Origin: Mycolicibacterium goodii
Lineage (GTDB): Bacteria; Actinomycetota; Actinomycetes; Mycobacteriales; Mycobacteriaceae
Length of the DNA stretch: 64,000 nucleotides
Assembly: GCF_022370755.2 (NCBI RefSeq)
Contig: NZ_CP092364.2
Location: 1,116,001-1,180,000 of the forward strand
Direction of reading: 5' to 3'
Under the pieces are notes generated by a model that saw only the letters and a program-made list of their open reading frames with translations, was not told where the DNA came from and did not search any database. Of this stretch, positions 40,310-50,700 are shown piece after piece (position 1 is the stretch's first letter; every line of letters starts with the position of its first letter). The position numbers were made by a program, and so were the translations under genes.

Positions 40310-41610
40310 GCCTCGAAGCCCTCCAGCAGCATGCGTTCCTGTTCGGCCGCGATCAGCCTGCGGGTCTTGTGACGGGTGATCAGGATGCCGATGGTGGCCA
40401 GGATCCACACGGCGTACTGCACGGTCCACGCCAGCCGGAAGGACTCGAACGTGTAGCTTCCGGCGTGCGACAGCACCACACCCATGGTTTGCATGACGAG
40501 CAGCGACGCCAGGAACCCGCCCATGTTGACCATGCCTTGCGCGGTGCCCAGCGTCGCACTCGGGTTGAACGTGCGGGCGAAGTCGAACCCGACCATCGAG
40601 CCAGGGCCGCCCACCGAGATCACCACGATGAGGACGACCAGCAGCCACAGCGGCGCCGGGCCGGGCAGCGAAAGCACCACGGTCCAGATCAGGGCATTGC
40701 TGAGGATGATCGCGAGCACCAGACGCGATCTGCGATGCGGGTGGCGGCCGGTGAAGATACCGATGACGATCCCGGACGAGATCGCCGCAACCACCGAGAT
40801 GGTGAGCAGCGTGCCTGCTGCTGCCGTCGAGAGGCCCTGTGCCACGGTCAGATAGGGCACGCCCCACATCAACGCGAACACCGTCACGGAGAACTGCGTG
40901 CCCATGTGTGTGAAGAACCCGAGCCGGGTGCCCGGCCGCAGCCACACGGTCTTGACGCTGCACAGCACGTCGCGGACCGAGGCGGTCTCGGTGGTGACCA
41001 CCCGGCCGTGCGGAGTGTTGCGGACGACAAGTAGCGCAAGCACCATCGCGAGCAGTCCGAACGCTCCGACCGACAGATAGGCCGGCGTCCACCCGGCGGC
41101 CGACAGCAGCGCGAGGAATGGAACTGCCGAAAGCACCTGGCCGAGTTGGCCGCAGATCCCGGTCAACTGTGTCAGCAGCGGAACCTGACCGGGCTTGAAC
41201 CAATGCGGCACCAGACGCAGCACCGAGATGAACGTGACGGCGTCACCGAGTCCGACGATCGCGCGGGCGCCGATCGCGGCGGGCAGTGATTCGCTGAACG
41301 CCAGCACCAACTGGCCGGAGGCCATGAGTGCGGCGCCGCACACGATGAGCACGCGCGATCCGAACCGGTCCAGCAGCAGCCCGGCGGGCACCTGCGCCCC
41401 GGCATAGACGACCACCTGGAGCACGACGAACGTGGACAGCACGGTCGGGGTGGCGGAGAACCGGTCGGCGGCCTGCAGACCCGAGACGCCGAGGGTGGTG
41501 CGGTCGAGGACAGCGATGATGTAGGCGAGTAGTCCGGTGGCCCACACAATCCAGGGACGCACCGCGGAGCCTTTCGTCGAGCCTGATCTGTTCTGATGTC
41601 CGGAGTCCAT
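40294..41610 (-). CDS. MFS transporter (438 aa)
   Basis: A twelve-helix major facilitator. The conserved loop after helix 2 is visible in GLLLDRFGSRVLI, and a GFDFARTFNPSATLGTAQG segment precedes helix 11, as in nitrate/sugar-phosphate-like and other MFS proteins. Substrate not predictable. No adjacent regulator in the same direction; a MerR gene lies beyond its promoter. The 265 bp upstream contain a weak TGAGAT-TGC-ATTCTC element at 41696-41710. Confidence 0.88.
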   Translation of the reverse strand: MDSGHQNRSGSTKGSAVRPWIVWATGLLAYIIAVLDRTTLGVSGLQAADRFSATPTVLSTFVVLQVVVYAGAQVPAGLLLDRFGSRVLIVCGAALMASGQLVLAFSESLPAAIGARAIVGLGDAVTFISVLRLVPHWFKPGQVPLLTQLTGICGQLGQVLSAVPFLALLSAAGWTPAYLSVGAFGLLAMVLALLVVRNTPHGRVVTTETASVRDVLCSVKTVWLRPGTRLGFFTHMGTQFSVTVFALMWGVPYLTVAQGLSTAAAGTLLTISVVAAISSGIVIGIFTGRHPHRRSRLVLAIILSNALIWTVVLSLPGPAPLWLLVVLIVVISVGGPGSMVGFDFARTFNPSATLGTAQGMVNMGGFLASLLVMQTMGVVLSHAGSYTFESFRLAWTVQYAVWILATIGILITRHKTRRLIAAEQERMLLEGFEAHPPR

Positions 41611-41875
41611 GGTCGCCCAGTGGGGCGCGCGGATTCCATCTCTGCCGAGGTGAATTCACTCACCGTGCCCCGCCAAGGTCAGGCTGAGAGTTGGCTGAGA
41701 TTGCATTCTCACGAATATCTTGTTCCGACCGACTTCACATAAGTGCAGATAAGAGATGCTGAGATCTCGAGTCTCCGTGCTGTGCAGTGTGGTGTATGAA
41801 ATTTGCTCGCAACGTTCGGGCGAGGGTAGGGTGGCGGCATGATGGTCCGTTCAGGGCGGCGCGGGGGACGTCGGG

Positions 41876-42511
41876 TTGGCTGAGTATCGGTTGGACGAAC
41901 TCGCCCAGATCTCGGGTGTCAACGCGCGAAACATCCGCGCGTACCGTGAGCGCGGCCTCCTCGACCCGCCTCGCCGGGTGGGGCGTTCGGCGTATTACGA
42001 CGACGTGCACGCGGCGCAGCTCAAGGTGATCACGCAGTTGCTGAACAAGGGTTTCAGCTCGGCGCACATCGCGGAGTTCTTCAGCAGTGTCCGCCACGGG
42101 CAGGACCTCACCGAGGTGCTGGGCATCGAGCGGGCGCAGCTGGCCGCACACCGGTCGCCCGTCGCGGTCGAGGTGCAAGTCCCGGATGCCGATGTCAGGA
42201 CGCTGGTCGAGGTGGGCCTCGCCGAGGTGGTCGAAGGAGCGTTCGTGCTGACCGACCCGGCCCTGAGCGCGTCAGCGGCCGACAGTGCCGATCAGCGCAC
42301 GCTGATCCAGACCGCGGCGCGCATCGCCCGGTTGACCGCGGACACCGTCGACGACCTGGCCGAGCAGGCGGCCGACGTACTCGCCCAGGACGCGCTCGGG
42401 GACCCAGCCGGTGACATGGCCGCGAACATCACCCCGGCCGTGGTGGCCCGCACGTTCAATCGGTCGTTTCACCGTGCCTTCCGGCGCGCGTTGCAGCGGC
42501 GCGCTTCATGA
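41876..42511 (+). CDS. MerR-family transcriptional regulator (211 aa)
   Basis: The N-terminal helix-turn-helix (YRLDELAQISGVNARNIRAY, residues 4-23) and wing (GLLDPPRRVGRSAYYDD) are of MerR type. The effector part is long and helical without a cysteine cluster, so it is not a metal sensor. A TTG start is used (41876). It converges on the polyamine-type transporter, with stops 7 bp apart, and could regulate itself, that transporter, or the MFS gene. Confidence 0.85.
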   Translation: MAEYRLDELAQISGVNARNIRAYRERGLLDPPRRVGRSAYYDDVHAAQLKVITQLLNKGFSSAHIAEFFSSVRHGQDLTEVLGIERAQLAAHRSPVAVEVQVPDADVRTLVEVGLAEVVEGAFVLTDPALSASAADSADQRTLIQTAARIARLTADTVDDLAEQAADVLAQDALGDPAGDMAANITPAVVARTFNRSFHRAFRRALQRRAS

Positions 42512-42517
42512 ACCGGC

Positions 42518-43321
42518 TCAGACCCGCGCGGCCGCCGGGTCGCCCCCGAAACGTCCCGCGAGCCATACCGGGATGATCGCCAGCACCGTGAGGGCGGCCG
42601 CCACGACGTTGATCACCGGAGCCTGATTGGGCCGGAAGAGGTTGGAGAAAATCCAGATCGGCAGCGTCTGCACGGTGGGGCCCGCGGTGAACGTGGTCAC
42701 CACGATCTCGTCGAACGACAGCGCGAAGGCCAGGATCGCACCGGCGAGCAGCGCACCGCGCATCATCGGGAACGTGACGAACCGGAAGGTCTGCCACGAC
42801 GACGCGCCGAGATCCGCCGATGCGTCCTGCAGGCTCGAGCCCATCTGACGCAGCCGCGCCTGGGTGTTGTTGAACACGATGACGATGCAGAACGTCGCAT
42901 GGCCGATGATCACCGTGGCCATGCCGAGCATGAGACCCAACGCCGAGGTGAACGTCGCGTTCAACGCGATGCCGGTGACGATGCCGGGCAGTGTGATCGG
43001 GAGAACCACGAGGAAGCTGACCGTGGTGCGCCCGAAGAACCGGTGCCGCTGCACGGCGAACGCGATCATGGTGCCCAGCACCAGGGCGATCGCGGTAGCG
43101 GCGAGGCCGACGACGACGGAGTTGGCCAGGGCCTGCCACATCCCGGAGCTGCCGGCCGCGTCGGCCCACCACGCCAAGGTGAGGCCCGTGGGTGGGAACG
43201 CGAACGTCCGCGACGCGTTGAACGCGTTGAGCAGGACCAGCAGCAGCGGGAGGTACAGGAAGACCAGCACCGCGGCGGTCCAGATCCGCAACGCCCGAAG
43301 CCCGTTGCGTGAGAACATCAC
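42518..43321 (-). CDS. ABC transporter permease, PotC-like (267 aa)
   Basis: The second permease of a spermidine/putrescine-type importer. Six hydrophobic segments and the EAA-like loop DASADLGASSWQTFRFVTFPMM are visible. The start overlaps the upstream permease stop (ATGA). Operon order from 46453 leftward is ATPase, binding protein, permease, permease. Confidence 0.9.
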   Translation of the reverse strand: MMFSRNGLRALRIWTAAVLVFLYLPLLLVLLNAFNASRTFAFPPTGLTLAWWADAAGSSGMWQALANSVVVGLAATAIALVLGTMIAFAVQRHRFFGRTTVSFLVVLPITLPGIVTGIALNATFTSALGLMLGMATVIIGHATFCIVIVFNNTQARLRQMGSSLQDASADLGASSWQTFRFVTFPMMRGALLAGAILAFALSFDEIVVTTFTAGPTVQTLPIWIFSNLFRPNQAPVINVVAAALTVLAIIPVWLAGRFGGDPAAARV

Positions 43322-44169
43322 ACACTCTCCAGAGCGCCGGTGCGCCGCACCGCCAGCAGGTAGGCGACGATCGCGGCGAGCGGGATGATCGACAGTGCGG
43401 CCGCCAGCGGCTGATTGTTGGCGGTGACGAGTTGGCCGTAGATGATGTTGCCCAGCATCTGTGTCTTACCTCCGACGATCGTCACGGCGATGTAGTCGCC
43501 GAGTGACAGCGAGAACGTGAAGATCGATCCGGCGGCGATGCCAGGGAAGATCAACGGTGTCAGCACCATTCGCATGGTGGCGAAATCCGAGGCGCCGAGG
43601 TCGGAACTGGCGTCGACGAGCGCGTCGGGGATGCGTTCGAACGCCGCGTACACCGGGATCACCATGTACGGCAACCACAGGTAGGTCAATGTGATCACCG
43701 TGGCGGTGATGCCGTAACCGGGGGTGAACCCCGTCGCCCACGACAATGGGCCCTCCGGTGAGAGCAGCATGCGCCACGCGTAGGCCTTGACGAGGTAGCT
43801 GGCCCACAGCGGGGTGGTCACCGCCACCACCAGGATCAGCCGTGTGCGTGGTGAGGCGATCTTGGCCATGTACAACGCGATCGGCACCGCGAGCACGGCG
43901 CAGATCACGGTGACCGTCAGGGCGACCCCCAGGGTGCGCAGCGTCGCGACGCGGAAGACCTCGTCGGTCAGCACCCGCTCGATGTTGTGCGGCGTGAATG
44001 TCCGCACCACCGCACCGGTGAACTCGTCGGTCTGCCAGAAGGCGGAGACGAGAAGTACCGCAAGTGATCCCAGATAGGCGACGACAAGCCAGGCCAGCGG
44101 CGGCGTCAACAGGAAGGCCAGCCGGGCCCGGTTTCTCAGCCCTTGATCTGCTGCCACTTGTCGACCCAC
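43318..44169 (-). CDS. ABC transporter permease, PotB-like (283 aa)
   Basis: The first permease of the importer: about six membrane helices and the EAA loop DASSDLGASDFATMRMVLTPL. The start is uncertain because the frame overlaps the end of the binding-protein gene: GTG at 44169, or GTG at 44157. Either keeps all membrane segments. Confidence 0.88.
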   Translation of the reverse strand: MGRQVAADQGLRNRARLAFLLTPPLAWLVVAYLGSLAVLLVSAFWQTDEFTGAVVRTFTPHNIERVLTDEVFRVATLRTLGVALTVTVICAVLAVPIALYMAKIASPRTRLILVVAVTTPLWASYLVKAYAWRMLLSPEGPLSWATGFTPGYGITATVITLTYLWLPYMVIPVYAAFERIPDALVDASSDLGASDFATMRMVLTPLIFPGIAAGSIFTFSLSLGDYIAVTIVGGKTQMLGNIIYGQLVTANNQPLAAALSIIPLAAIVAYLLAVRRTGALESV

Positions 44170-45344
44170 TCGCTGTAGGCCGTGCAGGTCTCACCGCTGC
44201 CGTCGACGCACTTGGTCTGCGGGGTGGTCCAGTAGTGGATCTTGGCCGCGAACTCCGCGTCGGTGGCGTGGTAGATGTCGCAGAAATCCTTCTCGGTGGT
44301 GTGCTCGCACGCCTTGGTCTGAGCCGGAGCCTCGCCGAAGTACTCCGCGACCTGTGCGTTGACCTCCGGTGAGACGATCCAGTCCATCCACTTGTACATG
44401 CAATTCGGGTGGGCGGCTTTCGACGACAACATCCAGGTGTCCGACCAGCCCGTGGACCCCTCCTTGGGGAGCACGGTGTTGACCTGCACCTTGTTGCCTG
44501 CGCCGATGGTGTTGGCGATGACCTGCCAGGTGGTGCCGATCACCGAGGTGCCCGACTCGAAGGCCTGCACCTCCTTGGTGTAGTCCGACCAGTATTCGCC
44601 GATGTTCTCGCGTTGCGCCTTGAGCAGTTCGGTTGCGGCATCGAGTTGTTCGGACGTCAGCGAGTACGGGTCCTCGATGCCGAGTTCGGGCCTGGTCTTC
44701 GACAGGTACAACGCCGCATCGGCGATGTAGATGGGGGAGTCGTACGCGGTGACCCTGCCTCGGTACTTCGCGGCGTCGTCGAACACCGCGGCCCACGAGT
44801 TCGGGGCGTCCCGAACGACATTGACGTTGTACATCAGCAGGTTGGCGCCCCAGCCGTGGGGTATCCCGTACATCTGGCCGTCGACGGAATTCCACGGCTG
44901 ATCCTTGAGGAACTCGGCGATGGTTTCGTAGTTGGGCACCAGTTCGGTGTTCACCGGTGCCACGTCGCCGGCGTAGATGAGGCGCAGCGTGGCGTCCCCC
45001 GATGCCGAAACACCGTCGTACTGGCCGCTTCTCATCAGCTGCACCATCTCATCGGAGGTGTTGCCGATCTTGACGTTCACCTGGCAACCGGTCTGCTGCT
45101 CGAACGGCCTCACCCAGTCGACCGCCGGGTCGTTGGAGCCGTCCTCGGCGTAGCCGGCCCACGCGATCAGATTCAACTGGCCTTCGCCCTCGCCGACGAC
45201 GCTCAGCGGTTCCATCGCCGGTGGCGAACCATCCTCGCCTCCGCCGCCCGGTTGTGAACCCGAGCACGCGGCGACGAGCGTCGCGCACGCGGCGAGAACG
45301 AATCCGGTACGGACTGCATCGCGCATGGCGAGAATTCTCATCAT
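44136..45344 (-). CDS. Extracellular solute-binding lipoprotein, PotD-like (402 aa)
   Basis: A periplasmic-binding-protein-type II receptor for the importer. Signal peptide and lipobox (VLAACATLVAAC, lipidated Cys near residue 25) precede the PotD-like body: LNLIAWAGYAEDG, then PFEQQTGCQVNVK and MYGIPHGWGANLLMYN. Two cysteines near the C-terminus probably pair. I place the start at the ATG at 45344, behind AAGGA; an ATG at 45362 overlapping the ATPase stop is an alternative. The ligand, polyamine or another small cation, is inferred from the family. Confidence 0.88.
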   Translation of the reverse strand: MMRILAMRDAVRTGFVLAACATLVAACSGSQPGGGGEDGSPPAMEPLSVVGEGEGQLNLIAWAGYAEDGSNDPAVDWVRPFEQQTGCQVNVKIGNTSDEMVQLMRSGQYDGVSASGDATLRLIYAGDVAPVNTELVPNYETIAEFLKDQPWNSVDGQMYGIPHGWGANLLMYNVNVVRDAPNSWAAVFDDAAKYRGRVTAYDSPIYIADAALYLSKTRPELGIEDPYSLTSEQLDAATELLKAQRENIGEYWSDYTKEVQAFESGTSVIGTTWQVIANTIGAGNKVQVNTVLPKEGSTGWSDTWMLSSKAAHPNCMYKWMDWIVSPEVNAQVAEYFGEAPAQTKACEHTTEKDFCDIYHATDAEFAAKIHYWTTPQTKCVDGSGETCTAYSEWVDKWQQIKG

Positions 45345-45361
45345 CGGATCCTTCGTGGGCA

Positions 45362-46453
45362 TCAGTCGGAAAGGTGGTGGACCGCGGACTCCGGCCACGT
45401 CAGTGTGATCGGAGCGCCATGGGAGATGTCTTGGGGCAGAGATGAACTCGTTGTCAACACACTGGCGTTGACGGTGACGCCGCCGGAGGTGGTCGCGGCG
45501 ATGCGGGTCAGCGGGCCCGCGTAGATGATCTCGGTGACCGTCGCCGCGACACCGCGATGCCCGGTGGCCGGGTCGGTTCCGGCGGCGGCGACGGCGATGC
45601 GCTCGGGCCGCACCGCGAGTGTGCCGGACCGGCCGAACACCGCAACGGCGTCGGCTCCGTCGAGCACGTTGGAGGTGCCGACGAAATCGGCGACGAAGCG
45701 GTTGGCCGGATGTTCGTATACCTCGCGCGCCGGTCCGATCTGTTCGATGCGCCCGTTGTTGAACACCGCGAGACGGTCACACAGCGTGAGTGCCTCGTCC
45801 TGATCGTGGGTCACGATCACGAAGGTGATTCCCACCTCGCGCTGGATGGACTTGAGTTCCACCTGCATCTGCTCGCGCAGCTTGAGGTCGAGGGCGCCGA
45901 GGGGCTCGTCGAGCAGGAGTACGCGCGGACGCCCGACGAGCGCGCGCGCCAACGCCACACGTTGTCGTTGTCCACCCGACAACTGCATGGGGCGGCGCCG
46001 GGCCTGATCGGTCAACCGCACCATGTCCAGCGCGTCGGCCGCGCGGCGGCGCCGCTCGGCCTTGGGGACGCCGCGTACCCGAAGCCCGTACTCGACGTTC
46101 TGCGCGACGGTCATGTGGGGGAACAGTGCGTACTCCTGGAACACGGTGTTGACGTCGCGGTGCCGCGCGGGCACCCCCGTGACGTCGGCCCCGCCCAGGC
46201 GGATGGTGCCGGCGGTGGGGGTCTCGAATCCCGCGATCATCCGCAGCACCGTGGTCTTGCCGGATCCGGACGGTCCGAGGATCGCGAACAGCTCTCCGTC
46301 GGCGACCGCGATGTCGGCATGCTCGACGGCCACCACTTCGTGACGGCTGTCGCCGAACACCTTGCGGACCCCGACCAGCTCGATGCGCGGTGGCGGCGGA
46401 TCGACGGCTGCGGCGCCGGAGCCGGGTGCGCCGACCGATTCCCCCGAAGGCAT
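45362..46453 (-). CDS. ABC transporter ATP-binding protein, PotA-like (363 aa)
   Basis: The import ATPase. Walker [10 protein letters not shown], the signature [15 protein letters not shown], Walker [13 protein letters not shown] and the switch His in VTHDQDEAL are all present. A C-terminal TOBE domain follows ([10 protein letters not shown]). First gene of the four-gene operon; the next start overlaps or closely follows its stop. Confidence 0.93.
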   Translation of the reverse strand: MPSGESVGAPGSGAAAVDPPPPRIELVGVRKVFGDSRHEVVAVEHADIAVADGELFAILGPSGSGKTTVLRMIAGFETPTAGTIRLGGADVTGVPARHRDVNTVFQEYALFPHMTVAQNVEYGLRVRGVPKAERRRRAADALDMVRLTDQARRRPMQLSGGQRQRVALARALVGRPRVLLLDEPLGALDLKLREQMQVELKSIQREVGITFVIVTHDQDEALTLCDRLAVFNNGRIEQIGPAREVYEHPANRFVADFVGTSNVLDGADAVAVFGRSGTLAVRPERIAVAAAGTDPATGHRGVAATVTEIIYAGPLTRIAATTSGGVTVNASVLTTSSSLPQDISHGAPITLTWPESAVHHLSD

Positions 46454-47751
46454 GGCTCATCGTAAGAATTCAGCGGTGTGTTCGCAGTCTCAATGCTGAT
46501 TCCGTTGTGACGAGGGGGTTCCGGCCATCGATTTCGTCTCGCCGGCAAACCGCTTCTGCTGATCCCTCGTTGGGTGGCGATGGCGCGGTTGTCGTGATCG
46601 GGCTCAGCGGCCGCTGTCATCGCGACCCGCCGACCCCCGCTCCTCACGTGCCATTCGGGGCAACCCGCCACATCTGCGGGCGTCGACCCGGCGGAGCCGG
46701 GATGCACGGCGAGGCCATCCGGTTGGAGGAGGCGCCGAGCCTCTACCGCAGCGGGCTCAAGGCGGTTCCCCGCCGGCACTTCGGCAAGCGGTCATCGCGG
46801 ACCGGTTCGGACCGTGCGGCCCGCGTGCGGCATGCCGAACGAAGGTGGCGGTGCGATGTTGCCGCGGGCGGATCCCGCGGCGCGCCCCGCTATGCGTCGA
46901 TCGACCACAATCGGGCCTGCGAGCAGTACAAACAGCTGGTGGCGCCCCGCCTGTGGGGCGGCAAGACCGGCGGATCCCGGTGTACGCCAACTTTCGGACC
47001 ATCGAGCGGGCTTTGCGGGACGGTCCCGGGTTCCTGCCGCAGGCGGTGCGGTAGGGGGCTCACCGGGCGGGGTGGTGCACCCGGGGTGCGCGTCTTCACG
47101 ACTCGGCATTCGCAAGCGGAAAAGTAGCGGCATCGGCGTCGACGTCAACACATCTCAAAGCCGCGCAACGGCCGGTGGGGCCGACCGCCGGCGCCGAACC
47201 TTACTGACCGGTAAGTCTTTTCAGCAAACTTCTTGAAGGATGCCGTACGGCTCAATAGACAGTTCCGTCCGGATTGTCGATTGTTCCGCGCTTCTTCGAG
47301 ACCCGTCTGTCTGCCCGAAAATTTAGATAACGATTAGGTAACAATGCTGCCTTGATCTGCGGTGTTGTCCCTACTCAGCCGTAACCACCTGCATGCAGGA
47401 CGTTTGTCCTGAAGAACTCGGGCCGCCCGTCGGCGGCGCGTAACGTTGCCGACGGTTACCCGTGCGTAGAACTCATCAGTAACCGATTGGCCCCGAAAAA
47501 GCAGCTCTGTTCTTATGCCACTCTTATTAGGGCGCCGCCGCGAGCAGACCCGACCGGGACCGCTCCGCACGCCCAGAGGATTCGACGCCGAATCGCCGTT
47601 GGCCTGACGCACCGAGGCGCCCAGGTCGCGCCCACGAGACCGCCAGAGACCACGAAGACCCACGCAAGACCGCCGAGCCGCCGCCCTGCGCGACAGGCCC
47701 ACACGCGACAACACAGAGCAGCAGACAGAGCAGCACGAGGAGACAGCGCCA
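46454..47751. other. Long gene-poor region upstream of fas
   Basis: No gene can be supported here. Between about 46700 and 47055 a forward frame reads MHGEAIRLEEAPSLYRSG and later HNRACEQYKQLVAPRLWGG, while another frame ends with IPVYANFRTIERAL. These look protein-like but do not join and match nothing I know, so a decayed gene is possible. From 47200 onward the GC content falls and the segment looks like a promoter/leader for fas. Confidence 0.4.
47200..47215. promoter_or_regulatory. Candidate FasR operator (CTTAC-n6-GTAAG)
   Basis: CTTACTGACCGGTAAG is an imperfect palindrome about 540 bp upstream of fas. FasR, a TetR-type activator of the mycobacterial fas-acpS operon, binds inverted repeats in this promoter region. 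Assignment is by position and motif type only. It leaves a long transcribed leader if the promoter is adjacent. Confidence 0.45.
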
Positions 47752-50700
47752 GTGACGATCTACGAACACGACCGGGTCCGTGCCGGTTGGAACGACGAGT
47801 CCGGATCTGACCGTACGGCCGAAGGGAACGCTGCCGAGACCACCCACGCCCTGGTCGACCGGCTCAGCGCGGGCGAGCCCTACGCCGTCGCATTCGGCGG
47901 TCAGGGCAGCGCGTGGCTGGAGACCCTTGAGGAACTGGTGTCGCTGGCCGGTATCGAAGCCGAGCTCGCAACGCTGGCCGGCGAGGCCGAGCTGCTGCTG
48001 GAGCCCGTGGCGTCCGAACTCGTCGTCGTCCGCCCCATCGGCTTCGAGCCGCTGCAGTGGGTGCGTGCGCTGGCCGCCGAGGAGCCGGTGCCCACCGACA
48101 AGCAACTGACCTCCGCCGCCGTCTCGGTGCCGGGTGTTCTGCTGACCCAGATCGCCGCTGTCCGCGCGCTCGCCCGCCAGGGCATGGATCTGGCCGCCAC
48201 CCCGCCGGTCGCGGTCGCAGGCCACTCTCAGGGCGTGCTGGCGGTCCATGCGCTCGCGGCCAAGGGCGCCAAGGACGTCGAACTGCTCGCCCTGGCGCAG
48301 CTGATCGGGGCCGCGGGCACCCTCGTCGCGCGTCGCCGCGGCATCACCGTGCTGGGGGACCGCCCGCCGATGGTTTCGGTCACCAATGCCGACCCCGAGC
48401 GCATCTACGAGCTTCTCGAAGAGTTCTCCTCCGACGTGCGCACCGTGCTGCCGCCGGTGTTGTCCATCCGCAACGGGCGCCGCTCGGTGGTCATCACCGG
48501 CACTCCTGAGCAGCTGTCGCGGTTCGAGCTGTACTGCACACAGATCGCCGAGAAGGAAGAGGCCGAGCGCAAGAACAAGGTCCGCGGCGGAGCCGTGTTC
48601 GCGCCGGTCTTCGACCCGGTGCAGGTCGAGGTCGGGTTCCACACGCCGCGCCTGTCCGACGGCATCGACATCGTGGGCCGGTGGGCCGAGGTCGTGGGCC
48701 TCGACGTCGAGCTCGCCAAGGAACTCACCGAAGCGATCCTGGTGCGCCAGGTCGACTGGGTCGACGAGATCACCGAGCTGCACGAGGCAGGCGCCCGGTG
48801 GATTCTCGACCTGGGCCCCGGCGACATCCTGACCCGGCTCACCGCGCCGGTGATCCGTGGACTGGGCATCGGCATCGTCCCGGCCGCGACCCGCGGCGGC
48901 CAGCGCAACCTGTTCACGGTGGGTGCGGTCCCCGAGGTTGCCCGCCCGTGGTCCAGCTACGCGCCGACCGTGGTGAAGTTGCCCGACGGTTCGGTCAAGC
49001 TGGAGACGAAGTTCACCCGGCTCACCGGACGTTCCCCGATCCTGCTCGCAGGCATGACGCCCACCACCGTGGACGCGAAGATCGTGGCGGCGGCCGCGAA
49101 TGCGGGTCACTGGGCCGAGCTGGCCGGTGGCGGGCAGGTCACCGAGAAGATCTTCAACGACCGCATCGCCGAGCTCGAGACCCTGCTGGAGCCCGGCCGC
49201 GCGATCCAGTTCAACACGCTGTTCCTCGACCCCTATCTGTGGAAGCTGCAGGTCGGCGGTAAGCGTCTCGTGCAGCGGGCGCGTCAGTCCGGCGCCCCGA
49301 TCGACGGCGTGGTCGTCAGCGCGGGCATCCCGGACCTCGAAGAGGCCGTCGAGCTGATCGACGAACTCAACGACGTCGGCATCAGCCACGTGGTGTTCAA
49401 GCCGGGCACCGTCGAGCAGATCCGTTCGGTCATCCGCATCGCCGCCGAGGTCCCGACCAAGCCGGTGATCGTCCACATCGAGGGCGGCCGCGCGGGTGGC
49501 CACCACTCGTGGGAGGACCTCGACGACCTGCTGCTGGCCACGTACTCGGAGCTGCGCAGCCGCTCCAACATCACGATCTGCGTCGGCGGTGGCATCGGCA
49601 CCCCCGAGCGGTCCGCCGAGTACCTGTCGGGCCGCTGGGCCGAGGTGCACGGTTACCCGCTGATGCCGATCGACGGCATCCTCGTCGGCACCGCCGCGAT
49701 GGCCACTCTTGAGGCGACGACCTCCCCGCAGGTCAAGCAACTGCTGGTGGACACCAAGGGCACCGAAGCGTGGGTGGGCGCGGGCAGGGCCTCGGGTGGT
49801 ATGGCCTCCGGGCGCAGCCAGCTCGGTGCCGACATCCACGAGATCGACAACGCCGCATCGCGCTGCGGTCGCCTGCTCGACGAGGTCGCCGGTGACGCCG
49901 ACGCGGTCGCCGAGCGCCGCGACGAGATCATCGCCGCGATGGCGCAGACCGCCAAGCCGTACTTCGGTGACGTCGGTGCGATGACCTACCTGCAGTGGCT
50001 GCGCCGCTACGTCGAGCTCGCGATCGGCGACGGCAACAGCACCGCCGACACCAAACGCCCGGATTCGCCGTGGCTCGACATCACGTGGCGGGACCGCTTC
50101 GAGCAGATGCTCAAGCGTGCCGAAGCGCGTCTGCACCCGAAGGATTCCGGTCCCATCGAGACGCTGTTCGACCCGCAGACGGGCGGCGAGCGGCTGCTGG
50201 AGGATCCCGAGGCCGCGATCTCGGCGCTGCTCGGAAGCTACCCGGACGCCGAGACCGTCGTTCTGCACCCGGCCGATGTCCCGTTCTTCGTCGAGCTGTG
50301 CAAGACGCTGGGCAAGCCGGTCAACTTCGTTCCGGTCATCGACAAGGACGTGCGCCGCTGGTGGCGTAGTGACTCGCTGTGGCAGGCGCACGACGCCCGC
50401 TACGACGCCGACCAGGTGTGCGTCATCCCGGGCACCGCGGCCGTCGCGGGCATCACCCGCGTCGACGAGCCCGTCGGCGAACTGCTCGACCGCTTCGAGC
50501 AGGCCGCGGTCGACGAGGTGCTCGCCGCCGGTGCCGAACCGGTCGACGTGCTGTCGCGCCGGCAGGCGCGCCGCGACGCCGGCGGCCCGCTGGCGGTGGT
50601 GCTCGACGCCCCCGACGTCCTGTGGGCGGGCCGCATGTCGGTCAACCCGGTGCACCGCATCGCGGCCCCCTCCGAGTGGCAGGTGCGTGAAGGCGTAAAT

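Noticed and set aside
41696..41710. TGAGAT-TGC-ATTCTC upstream of the MFS gene
   Set aside because: Only one arm matches well; too weak to include the MFS gene in the regulon.
45330..45339. GAGAATTCTC as a further regulon operator
   Set aside because: It lacks the 3-bp spacer and lies inside the start of the solute-binding lipoprotein gene, so it looks like coincidence.
47536..47550. A third copy of the hairpin repeat (GCGAGCAGAC near 47540)
   Set aside because: The match is ten bases only, with no inverted partner nearby.
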